DNA of 7,844 bases from JAEYKI01 sp036679405. GTDB lineage: Bacteria > Bacillota > Clostridia > Christensenellales > Christensenellaceae. Position numbers and translations under genes: made by a program. Positions 1-5,021 of this stretch are shown here, one piece after another; positions within the stretch are counted from its first letter, which is position 1; each line of letters starts with the position of its first letter. The DNA lies in NCBI GenBank assembly GCA_036679405.1, contig JAVBVZ010000045.1, positions 1 to 7,844 of the forward strand, written 5' to 3'. The notes under the pieces are model-generated. The model searched no databases and was not told the DNA's origin. It saw nothing but the letters and a program-made list of their open reading frames with translations.

Positions 1-590
1 AAAGGACGTATCGACTGTACAAAGCCGCAGGACTGGCACTGCCCAAGAGAAGCAAAAAGAAAAAATACGAGAAACGCGGTATGCCGAATCGGGAAATATC
101 TAAAGCCAATGAACGCTGGTCAATGGATTTTGTAAGCGATAAAACACGTTTTGGGTCAAACATTCGTGTTCTGACAGTGATCGATGAAGTCACCAGAGAA
201 TGCCTGGCTTTGGAAACAGACAGTTCCATTACCGGGCGAAAAGTAACTGCCGTATTGAATCGATTGGCAATCTTTCGAGGTATGCCCAAAGAAATCCTTA
301 CGGATAACGGCTCGGAATTTACAAGTAATGTAATGAATGCATGGGCTTATGATCACAAAGTAGAACATATATTTATTGATCCGGGAAAGCCCATGCAGAA
401 CGGATATATAGAAAGTTTCAACGGAAAATTCCGGACAGAGTGCCTTAACCTGCACTGGTTCCGCAATCTGGCTGAAGCAAAAGAGATTGTTGAGGATTGG
501 CGGCTTACGTATAACCATATCAGGCCGCATATGTCCCTGAACAATTTGACCCCGAATGAATACGCATTGAAGATTTCGGGTGATTCCTAA
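1..590 (+). CDS. IS3-family transposase (OrfB), 5' partial
   Basis: This is the C-terminal 195 codons of an IS3-family DDE transposase, the OrfB part containing the integrase (rve) core that cuts and joins the element's ends. The frame is open from base 3 with no start, so the gene begins left of the window; the ATG at 81 is internal. Seen directly: a basic linker, then the catalytic Asp of the W-S-M-D-F motif (codon 126-128), the second Asp in T-D-N-G-S-E-F, and the Glu in Y-I-E-S-F-N-G-K. There are 35 residues between the last two, the DD(35)E spacing typical of IS3. The YNHxRPHxSLxxLTPxEYA tail is also a family hallmark. In this family OrfB is usually made by -1 frameshifting from OrfA, which cannot be checked here. 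No internal frameshift is seen, so this part looks functional. Confidence 0.95.
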   Translation, partial: RTYRLYKAAGLALPKRSKKKKYEKRGMPNREISKANERWSMDFVSDKTRFGSNIRVLTVIDEVTRECLALETDSSITGRKVTAVLNRLAIFRGMPKEILTDNGSEFTSNVMNAWAYDHKVEHIFIDPGKPMQNGYIESFNGKFRTECLNLHWFRNLAEAKEIVEDWRLTYNHIRPHMSLNNLTPNEYALKISGDS

Positions 591-603
591 CATTTCTAGT
601 ATG

Positions 604-623
604 CGAAAATTGGGGTCAGGTCA
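604..623 (+). repeat. Putative right terminal inverted repeat of the IS3 element
   Basis: The segment ends GGGGTCAGGTCA; its reverse complement starts TGACCTGACCCC, the expected TG-start for IS3-type ends. It lies just after the transposase stop. The partner repeat is not in the window. Confidence 0.5.
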
Positions 624-643
624 TCACCGCTAAAGCTCTACCG

Positions 644-670
644 AACCCCACGTCTAACGTGGGGTTTTCT
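644..670 (+). terminator. Terminator-like hairpin next to the IS end
   Basis: A perfect 10-bp stem (644-653 with 657-666) with a 3-nt loop runs into TTTTCT. The T-tract is on the plus strand only, so it would stop rightward transcription. It lies about 20 bp outside the predicted IS end and may be the terminator of whatever gene originally lay to the left, or may serve the transposase transcript. Confidence 0.6.
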
Positions 671-674
671 ATAC

Positions 675-701
675 AAAAAAGAGGCATCCTTTGGATACCC
701 C
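675..701 (-). terminator. Terminator of the DEAD-box helicase gene
   Basis: On the minus strand a 9-bp stem (701-693 with 689-681, two G-U pairs) with an AAA loop is followed by six U residues (680-675). It begins 22 nt after the helicase stop codon, as expected for its intrinsic terminator. Confidence 0.75.
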
Positions 702-722
702 TTTCGCTTTTCTGTTCTTTTT

Positions 723-1835
723 TTAGCAGCTGTATACCGCGGTTTCGTCTGCTATCTTGATCCGAAAATGCCGCTCAATATCCGCCAGTTTTCCCCAATC
801 CCTCGGGTTGACCAGCGTAAGCGCATGGCCTTCATCGCCCGCACGCCCTGTGCGGCCGATCCGGTGAACATAATACTCCATCTTATCCGGGATATCATAG
901 TTGATCACCAAATCAATATTGCGCACGTCAATGCCGCGCGCCGCAACGTCTGTGGCAACCAGCACGGTGGCTTTTTCTTTTCTAAAAGCATTCATGATTC
1001 TGTCGCGCTGATTTTGGCTCATATCTCCGTGCAGGCAGCAGGCGGACGTCCCTTGTTCCATAAGCTGCCTCTGCAGATTTTTTACCTTCCTTTTTGTGTT
1101 GCAGAACACAAGGGTCAGACGCGGATTATCCTGCCGGATAACATTTTGTATAGACCGCGTTTTTTGCCGCTCACCGGCTGTCAGGTAGGACTGCCGCACC
1201 ATATTCGCGGGCTGGTTCCGCTCCCCTATCTCTATCCGGACCGGTTCATCCTGAAACTGTCTCGCGACTGCGGACACCCCTTTGCTCATTGTTGCGGAAA
1301 ACAGCAGCGTCTGATGTTTTTCCGTAACGTTTGAAAGGATGGACTTCATGTCCGGCAAAAAACCGTAATCAAGCATTTCATCCGCTTCATCCAGCACAAT
1401 GGTCCGTACATTTTTTAAACTTAAAACATTTCTGCCGATCAGGTCTTTCACACGGCCCGGCGTGCCCACCACGACCTGCGCCCCCGCCCGAAGCGCGCGG
1501 ATCTGCACAGAGGCCTGCTGCCCGCCGTAAACGCTGACCGTCCTGATTTTTTTATGAGCCGAAAGTTTGCGGAAAACCTCTGTGGTCTGCAAAGCAAGCT
1601 CACGCGTCGGGCAAAGCACCAGCGTCTGAACTTTTTTGTTTTCAACATTCAGATTCTCAATGATCGGCACGGCAAAAGCCGCGGTTTTTCCCGTTCCCGT
1701 CTGTGCGATCCCCAGAATATCCCACCCGTTCAGGATCAGTTCAAGGGTTTTTCGCTGAATAGGGGTAGGCTCGTCGTACCCCAGCTTTTTCAGCGTGTTT
1801 TTCATTTCTTTTGAAAGTAATTCATGATATTTCAA
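723..1835 (-). CDS. DEAD-box ATP-dependent RNA helicase, RhlE-like core
   Basis: A cytoplasmic ATP-dependent RNA helicase that unwinds short duplexes; such proteins act in ribosome assembly, mRNA decay and cold adaptation. All core motifs are visible in the 370-residue product: Q-motif GYDEPTPIQ (19-27), Walker A AQTGTGKT (44-51), PTRELA (76-81), TPGR (125-128), DEAD (149-152), SAT (180-182), VFCNT (243-247), ATDVAARGIDV (294-304) and HRIGRTGRAG (324-333). The protein ends soon after the second RecA domain, with no C-terminal RNA-binding extension, so it is a minimal helicase. I chose the TTG at 1835 because a GAGG RBS lies 5 nt upstream and family homology starts there. The frame stays open to an ATG at 2018, but that would translate the strongly folded leader and add 61 unrelated residues. 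The gene has its own promoter, a long structured leader and a terminator. RhlE, CshA and similar subfamilies cannot be separated firmly by eye. Confidence 0.95.
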   Translation of the reverse strand: MKYHELLSKEMKNTLKKLGYDEPTPIQRKTLELILNGWDILGIAQTGTGKTAAFAVPIIENLNVENKKVQTLVLCPTRELALQTTEVFRKLSAHKKIRTVSVYGGQQASVQIRALRAGAQVVVGTPGRVKDLIGRNVLSLKNVRTIVLDEADEMLDYGFLPDMKSILSNVTEKHQTLLFSATMSKGVSAVARQFQDEPVRIEIGERNQPANMVRQSYLTAGERQKTRSIQNVIRQDNPRLTLVFCNTKRKVKNLQRQLMEQGTSACCLHGDMSQNQRDRIMNAFRKEKATVLVATDVAARGIDVRNIDLVINYDIPDKMEYYVHRIGRTGRAGDEGHALTLVNPRDWGKLADIERHFRIKIADETAVYSC

Positions 1836-1839
1836 GTAT

Positions 1840-1843
1840 TCCT
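1840..1843 (-). promoter_or_regulatory. RBS supporting the TTG start of the helicase
   Basis: GAGG on the minus strand ends 5 nt before the TTG at 1835. The RBS lies inside a four-codon mini-ORF (ATG at 1846, TGA at 1834-1832) whose stop overlaps the TTG as TTGA. Confidence 0.6.
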
Positions 1844-1866
1844 CATTTCTTTTCCGGTGTTTACAT

Positions 1867-1898
1867 AAAAATAGACTCTGCTGCGAAAAGCAAAGTCT
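1867..1898 (-). terminator. Weak terminator-like hairpin in the helicase leader (possible attenuator)
   Basis: A 9-bp stem with one G-U pair (1898-1890 with 1881-1873) and an 8-nt loop is followed by A and five U residues, 32 nt before the start codon. The stem is only moderately GC-rich, so termination would be partial at best. A GCAAAG segment in the first leader hairpin is complementary to the CUUUGC in this stem and could form an alternative pairing. Confidence 0.35.
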
Positions 1899-2079
1899 TT
1901 CGAATTTGATTGTTTGCAACAAGTAGTATTTATACGGCGGAGCCGGAAAGCCCCGTTTTCTTGCTTGGGTCTCAATTCCCAAGCCGGGAACATTATAAAT
2001 ACGACTTGTCAGGCGCATTCCGTTTTTACGGAAATGCTTTGCAGATCTTCTGCAAACGATATTTTATAATATTCAAGTG

Positions 2080-2108
2080 ATTATACCGTATAATTGGCCT
2101 TTTGTAAA
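2080..2108 (-). promoter_or_regulatory. Sigma-A promoter of the helicase gene
   Basis: On the minus strand, TTTACA (-35, 2108-2103) is followed after exactly 17 nt by a consensus TATAAT (-10, 2085-2080). This is the best promoter match in the window. It lies in the gap between the small gene ending at 2144 and the helicase leader, so the helicase can be transcribed independently of rpoZ. Confidence 0.85.
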
Positions 2109-2143
2109 GCAATCGTCCCAATTACCGCTTAAATACGGTTGAT

Positions 2144-2413
2144 TTAGCAGTTTGCGCAACCGCCGTTTTGCGTGTTTTTTGCGTTTTCGTATGCCGCCCG
2201 TTCAACGGCCTCTTTGCCTTCATCCGTAATATGGACAATGCTTTTGGGGCTGTCGGGATGGGTTTCAAAATTACAGTAGAAATACCGGTTTACATAATCA
2301 CCGTATACCTCTATAAAAGCAATGTACGAAACACCCAAAAACGACATGACCTCTGCAATCGATTTATTGCCCGGATAAATAAACTGCAGTATCTTCAACA
2401 ATTCGTTATCCAA
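2144..2413 (-). CDS. Small uncharacterised protein, possible winged-helix fold
   Basis: An 89-residue protein I cannot assign to a named family. I place the start at the TTG at 2413 because an AAAGGGGG ribosome binding site lies 7 nt upstream; the longer frame from a TTG at 2431 would run through that RBS. Visible features: two predicted helices (NELLKILQFIY and SIAEVMSFLGVS), a third aromatic-rich helix, a short strand region, then H-I-T-D-E-G-K-E-A-V-E, which resembles the end of small winged-helix regulators. The C-terminus is G-G-C-A-N-C, a two-cysteine tail that might bind metal or be redox-active. There is no signal peptide or membrane segment. It starts 58 nt after rpoZ on the same strand with no terminator seen between, so co-transcription is likely. 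DNA binding is a guess from the helix pattern. Confidence 0.7.
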   Translation of the reverse strand: MDNELLKILQFIYPGNKSIAEVMSFLGVSYIAFIEVYGDYVNRYFYCNFETHPDSPKSIVHITDEGKEAVERAAYENAKNTQNGGCANC

Positions 2414-2471
2414 AAAAACGCCCCCTTTCAAATGCGGCGATATGGCACAGGCGCAAAAAAATCATCTTTAT

Positions 2472-2672
2472 TCATTTGCTGTTTTCACTTACGCCTATAA
2501 TTTTATCTTCATTTATTTCGTTTGCCGCAACGGTAACTTCATTATACGCATCACATTTTATAAGCTTTGGGGCACCCAAAACCAGTTGCCTTGCCCGCTT
2601 TCCGGCTATATTACAAAGGCTGTATTTATTTTCTGATTTTTTGAGCAATGAATCTATAGGTGGGTTTATCAT
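2472..2672 (-). CDS. rpoZ: DNA-directed RNA polymerase omega subunit
   Basis: The omega subunit binds the C-terminal part of beta-prime and helps assemble and stabilise RNA polymerase. The 66-residue product matches the family along its length: M-I-N-P-P-I-D-S-L-L at the N-terminus (usual form M-x-x-P-S-x-D-x-L-L), N-K-Y-S-L around 15-19, the hallmark A-G-K-R-A-R-Q-L at 23-30, and a V-T-V-A-A-N-E-I-N-E-D-K-I segment (46-58) matching the usual V-x-I-A-L-x-E-I-x-x-G-K-I. The length is normal for clostridial omega. The ATG at 2672 has a GAGAGGGA ribosome binding site about 8 nt upstream. The window does not show the gmk neighbour common in Firmicutes; instead a zinc-ribbon gene lies upstream and a small unknown gene downstream. 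No convincing promoter was found in the short gap after the upstream terminator. Confidence 0.9.
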   Translation of the reverse strand: MINPPIDSLLKKSENKYSLCNIAGKRARQLVLGAPKLIKCDAYNEVTVAANEINEDKIIGVSENSK

Positions 2673-2691
2673 TTTAAAATCCCTCTCTTTA

Positions 2692-2711
2692 AACCATTCT
2701 CAGAAATGGTT
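2692..2711. repeat. Inverted repeat just upstream of rpoZ
   Basis: AACCATT and AATGGTT arms (7 bp each) flank a 6-nt centre, about 20 nt before the rpoZ start and adjoining its RBS. It could be an operator or a leader hairpin that affects ribosome access. The sequence shows only the symmetry. Confidence 0.45.
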
Positions 2712-2749
2712 GATTATCTGAAAAAAGGTTGATTTGCCCACTAAAACGC

Positions 2750-2772
2750 AAAAAGAGAGCTTGCGCTCTCTT
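2750..2772 (-). terminator. Intrinsic terminator of the zinc-ribbon gene
   Basis: An 8-bp perfect stem (2772-2765 with 2760-2753) with a stable GCAA tetraloop is followed by a U-tract on the minus strand. It starts 5 nt after the stop codon of the zinc-ribbon gene and should insulate rpoZ from it. Confidence 0.9.
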
Positions 2773-2777
2773 AAGGT

Positions 2778-2948
2778 TTACCTGTCTCCGTAGGAATCAC
2801 GGTTTCTCTGCTGCTTTCTTGCACGCCTGCAGTCAGGACATCTTTGCGGCTCGTTTTCAAACCCTTTTTCTTTGTAGAACGTCTGTTCGCCCTCGCTGAA
2901 AACAAATTCCGCATTGCAATCTTTACATGTTAATGTTTTATCCGGCAT
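2778..2948 (-). CDS. Small zinc-ribbon protein (zf-trcl type)
   Basis: A 56-residue protein found by reading the minus strand. It has two CxxC knuckles, C8-K-D-C11 and C37-P-D-C40, separated by 25 residues, which would bind one zinc ion. Between them is the F-V-F-S-E-G-E-Q-x-F-Y-x-E-K-G-F-x-N-E-P-x-R-C-P-D-C pattern that I recognise from the probable zinc-ribbon family (PF13451, zf-trcl), common in Firmicutes. The C-terminus is strongly basic (R-R-A-R-K-Q-Q-R-N-R), which suggests nucleic acid or ribosome contact, but the cellular role is not established. The ATG at 2948 is certain from a GGGAGG ribosome binding site 8 nt upstream. The gene is monocistronic, with its own promoter near 3064-3092 and a terminator directly after the stop. 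Confidence 0.92.
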   Translation of the reverse strand: MPDKTLTCKDCNAEFVFSEGEQTFYKEKGFENEPQRCPDCRRARKQQRNRDSYGDR

Positions 2949-2956
2949 AAAAAATA

Positions 2957-2962
2957 CCTCCC
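2957..2962 (-). promoter_or_regulatory. RBS of the zinc-ribbon gene
   Basis: GGGAGG on the minus strand, 8 nt before the ATG at 2948. It fixes the start of a gene too short to be sure of from length alone. Confidence 0.85.
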
Positions 2963-3063
2963 TTTTTTATTTGGAGTTGATTGATTCTTGATTTTTCTCT
3001 CAAATAAATGGAAGACAAATTCAAAAACTAAATAAACACCATCGCAGTATATGCGACTAATGA

Positions 3064-3092
3064 ATCATAACACATTTTATTGATAATAACAA
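3064..3092 (-). promoter_or_regulatory. Sigma-A promoter of the zinc-ribbon gene
   Basis: On the minus strand, TTGTTA (3092-3087) and TATGAT (3069-3064) are separated by exactly 17 nt. Transcription would start near 3057, giving a leader of about 110 nt. The leader begins with a 5-bp hairpin (TCGCA/TGCGA, 3056-3042) and is otherwise A/T-rich. Confidence 0.7.
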
Positions 3093-3136
3093 GATTTTTA
3101 TTAAGACTCATTTTACTGAAGATTTATCATGCCTAA

Positions 3137-3167
3137 ACGTAAAAAACTTTTTTACGTGCATTTTTTT
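3137..3167 (+). terminator. A/T-rich palindrome with T-tract, terminator-like on the plus strand
   Basis: Arms of 10 bp (3137-3146 and 3148-3157) around a single base are followed by GCA and seven T residues. No plus-strand gene lies upstream within the window, so it may be a relic, insulate the radical SAM gene, or act in its leader if a promoter lies further left. Confidence 0.4.
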
Positions 3168-3205
3168 ATATACATCCTCTCTCTTATGTGATATGGTTGA
3201 GGTAA

Positions 3206-3218
3206 AGTAATCATTACT
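3206..3218. promoter_or_regulatory. 13-bp palindrome, possible operator
   Basis: AGTAATCATTACT is a perfect inverted repeat around its central base, about 190 bp before the radical SAM start. The symmetry is what a dimeric regulator would bind, but no cognate regulator is visible nearby. Confidence 0.3.
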
Positions 3219-3392
3219 AAGGAGATACTGCAAGCGGCTGAATATTTCTGAAAAGTGAATAATTGGTTTTATAATTGACAGTCCTTAAATGCTTTGATGC
3301 TAAAAAAAGAGTAAATAAGTATTGCACATTTGTGAGGATAAAGCTTATTCGTTTGGGAATGATTTTTTCGTTTATAGGAGCATCAAAAATTT

Positions 3393-3398
3393 AAGGAG
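3393..3398 (+). promoter_or_regulatory. RBS deciding the radical SAM start
   Basis: AAGGAG lies 7 nt before the ATG at 3406. The same frame extends upstream to a TTG at 3322, but that start lacks an RBS and would add 28 residues before the family's N-terminal domain. Confidence 0.85.
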
Positions 3399-3405
3399 TT
3401 ATATA

Positions 3406-4926
3406 ATGAACAACGTTGCAACATCCCCCGCCGGTTTGGCCGGGGTGGAAAAAAAAAGAATACTGCTGGTTTATCCCGGGTTTCCAAAAACTTTCTGGAG
3501 CTTTGATTATGCTTTGAAATTTATTTCCAAGCAATCTGGAATGACGCCCCTCGGGCTGATTACCATAGCCTCCATGCTGCCCGAAACATGGGAAAAGAAG
3601 CTGGTTGATTTAAATACGCGCCGTCTGAAAGATAAAGATATCCTTTGGGCGGATTATGTTTTTATCAGTGCAATGGATATCCAAAGGGAATCTGCTCAGG
3701 AAGTGATTGACCGCTGCAAAGATCTTGGCGTCAAGACAGTTGCAGGCGGCCCGCTTTTTTCCTGCGACGCATCCGCTTTTGAAGATGTAGACCACCTCCT
3801 CTTAAACGAGGGTGAACTTACCCTTCCGGCTTTTCTTGAAGACTTGCAAACAGGCGCCCCAAAACACATTTACGATATGGCCGGGTATCCGGATATAGAA
3901 ACCTCTCCCCTTCCATCCTGGGAGCTGCTTGATCTAAGCAAATATGCCTGCGTAAACATACAGTATTCGCGCGGGTGCCCTTATAATTGTGAATTCTGCA
4001 ATATTACTTCCCTGTACGGCCATAAACCCAGGACAAAAACACGGGCGCAGGTCCTCCGTGAACTTGAATTGATCTGGGAAAAAGGCTGGCGCGGCGGTAT
4101 TTTTTTTGTAGACGATAATTTTATCGGCAATCAAAAAAAGCTGAAAGAAGATATTCTCCCCGCCATCATTGAATGGATGGAAAATAAACATCATCCTTTT
4201 TCTTTTTTAACGGAAGTATCCATCAATATTTCCGACGACGAAGAACTGATGCGCCTGATGGTCCGCGCCGGATTTAAAACGGTTTTCATTGGGATAGAAA
4301 CCGTGGATGAAAGCAGCCTTAATGAATGTAACAAAGTCCAAAATAAAAACAGGGATATGCTTGGATGCGTAAAAAAAATACAGAATTTCGGTTTGCAGGT
4401 GCAAGGCGGGTTTATTGTCGGCTTTGACAGCGATACCCCCCAGATATTTGACCGCATGATCAAATTCATCCAGGAAAGCGGCATTGTCACCGCAATGGTC
4501 GGGCTGCTGAACGCACCCAAAAGAACGCAGCTTTATGACCGTTTGAGCAAAGAAGGACGGATCTCATCCGATTTCAACGGCAATAATACGGATATGTCCA
4601 CAAATATTATTCCAAAAATGAATATGAACGCATTGAAGGCCGGGTATAAAAAGATTGTTTCCACCCTGTATTCGCCGAAATATTATTATAAAAGGGTTAT
4701 GAATTTTTTAAAAGAATACAAACCGCTCGTCCTCGGCAAACCGCGTTTCAGCATAAATAACCTGGGCGCTTTTCTGAAAGCCAACCTGCGCCTTGGTTTC
4801 ATAGGGAAAGAACGGAAGGAGTATTGGTCTCTTTTCTTCTGGTCTCTGTTTAAAAAGCCGTCGTCTTTTCCAATGGCCATTACGTTTGCTATTTACGGTT
4901 TTCATTTCAGAAAAATATTCGGATGA
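3406..4926 (+). CDS. B12-binding-domain radical SAM protein with DUF4070-like C-terminus
   Basis: A 506-residue radical SAM enzyme of the class with an N-terminal cobalamin-binding-like domain, used by several methyltransferases. Seen directly: a Rossmann-like start K-R-I-L-L-V-Y-P-G (17-25); the P-L-G-L-I-T-I-A-S-M-L-P segment common in these enzymes; a V-A-G-G-P-L loop; then S-R-G-C-P-Y-N-C-E-F-C with the cluster-binding cysteines at 191, 195 and 198 (CxxxCxxC). The following G-x-K-P-R-T-K-T, F-V-D-D-N-F-I-G-N, F-I-G-I-E-T and G-G-F-I-V-G-F-D motifs match the lineage that includes the hopanoid C-2 methylase HpnP. No DxHxxG base-off cobalamin motif is visible, which is usual for this class. 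The C-terminal ~160 residues fit DUF4070 and contain basic, aromatic segments that may contact membranes. The substrate is unknown and a hopanoid should not be assumed, since no hopanoid genes are seen. The phospholipase-like gene downstream hints at a lipid substrate. Confidence 0.88.
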   Translation: MNNVATSPAGLAGVEKKRILLVYPGFPKTFWSFDYALKFISKQSGMTPLGLITIASMLPETWEKKLVDLNTRRLKDKDILWADYVFISAMDIQRESAQEVIDRCKDLGVKTVAGGPLFSCDASAFEDVDHLLLNEGELTLPAFLEDLQTGAPKHIYDMAGYPDIETSPLPSWELLDLSKYACVNIQYSRGCPYNCEFCNITSLYGHKPRTKTRAQVLRELELIWEKGWRGGIFFVDDNFIGNQKKLKEDILPAIIEWMENKHHPFSFLTEVSINISDDEELMRLMVRAGFKTVFIGIETVDESSLNECNKVQNKNRDMLGCVKKIQNFGLQVQGGFIVGFDSDTPQIFDRMIKFIQESGIVTAMVGLLNAPKRTQLYDRLSKEGRISSDFNGNNTDMSTNIIPKMNMNALKAGYKKIVSTLYSPKYYYKRVMNFLKEYKPLVLGKPRFSINNLGAFLKANLRLGFIGKERKEYWSLFFWSLFKKPSSFPMAITFAIYGFHFRKIFG

Positions 4927-4938
4927 TGCTGTTTATAC

Positions 4939-4962
4939 GGCAGAAAAGCACGCTTTTCTGCC
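4939..4962 (+). repeat. Strong intergenic hairpin between the radical SAM and phospholipase-like genes
   Basis: Perfect 11-bp arms (4939-4949 and 4952-4962) surround a 2-nt centre, starting 12 nt after the radical SAM stop. No T-tract follows, so it is more likely an mRNA-stabilising or processing hairpin than a terminator. Confidence 0.6.
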
Positions 4963-4979
4963 CAATACGAAAAATGCTT

Positions 4980-4995
4980 CATGGCGGTTGCCATG
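4980..4995 (+). repeat. Second intergenic hairpin before the phospholipase-like gene
   Basis: CATGGC and GCCATG arms (6 bp) flank a GGTT loop, about 10 nt upstream of the AAGGA ribosome binding site of the next gene. It could modulate translation of that gene. Confidence 0.45.
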
Positions 4996-5021
4996 CGAAA
5001 ATTTATATAAGGAACCATTGA

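Larger units (their letters stand above)
1..623 (+). mobile_element. Right end of an IS3-family insertion sequence
   Basis: The transposase stop is followed 33 nt later by a plausible terminal inverted repeat. Read on the minus strand from 623 it begins TGACCTGACCCC and runs into an A/T-rich stretch, so the plus strand ends in CA as IS3-family elements do. The left end and left repeat are outside the window, so the repeat pairing and the target duplication could not be tested. The boundary at 623 is an inference from that TG...CA terminus. Confidence 0.7.
1836..2073 (-). ncRNA. Long structured 5' leader of the helicase mRNA (candidate cis-regulatory RNA)
   Basis: From the predicted start site near 2073 to the TTG start the transcript has about 238 nt of leader. 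In transcript order it holds: a perfect 8-bp hairpin (2056-2049 with 2045-2038, 3-nt loop); a 9-bp hairpin with one bulged A (2037-2028 with 2023-2015); an 18-bp stem (2011-1994 with 1934-1917, one C-U mismatch, two G-U) closing a junction with two inner hairpins (1984-1978 with 1969-1963, 7 bp; 1955-1950 with 1943-1938, 6 bp); and a 9-bp hairpin (1898-1890 with 1881-1873) followed by AUUUUU. I do not recognise a named Rfam class. Because helicase mRNAs are often controlled through long leaders, a cold-responsive, autoregulatory or attenuation role is an inference. Confidence 0.6.
3093..3405. other. Divergent intergenic region upstream of the radical SAM gene
   Basis: This A/T-rich stretch must hold the promoter for the radical SAM gene, but I could not find a confident one. 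A perfect TTGACA at 3275-3280 has no acceptable -10 at 16-18 nt, and a TATAAT at 3270-3275 has no good -35. It also holds a hairpin with a T-tract (3137-3167) and a 13-bp palindrome (3206-3218). No credible ORF was seen. Confidence 0.6.

Noticed and set aside
768..1334. 188-residue plus-strand ORF inside the helicase gene
   Set aside because: It is antisense to the clearly conserved helicase motifs, has no RBS and its translation resembles no known family.
1836..2018. 61-residue N-terminal extension of the helicase from an ATG at 2018
   Set aside because: The extension has no helicase-family similarity, it lies across perfect RNA hairpins, its ATG is inside one of them, and a TTG with a GAGG site sits where family homology begins.
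3275..3303. Perfect TTGACA as -35 of a radical SAM promoter
   Set aside because: At 16-18 nt spacing the -10 candidates match at most 3 of 6 bases and lack the key A at position 2 and T at position 6.
3406..4926. Calling the radical SAM gene hpnP
   Set aside because: The domain order and motifs are similar, but related enzymes act on other substrates and no hopanoid biosynthesis gene is present.
4939..4962. Terminator after the radical SAM gene
   Set aside because: The stem is strong but no T-tract follows on the plus strand, so it is kept only as a hairpin.
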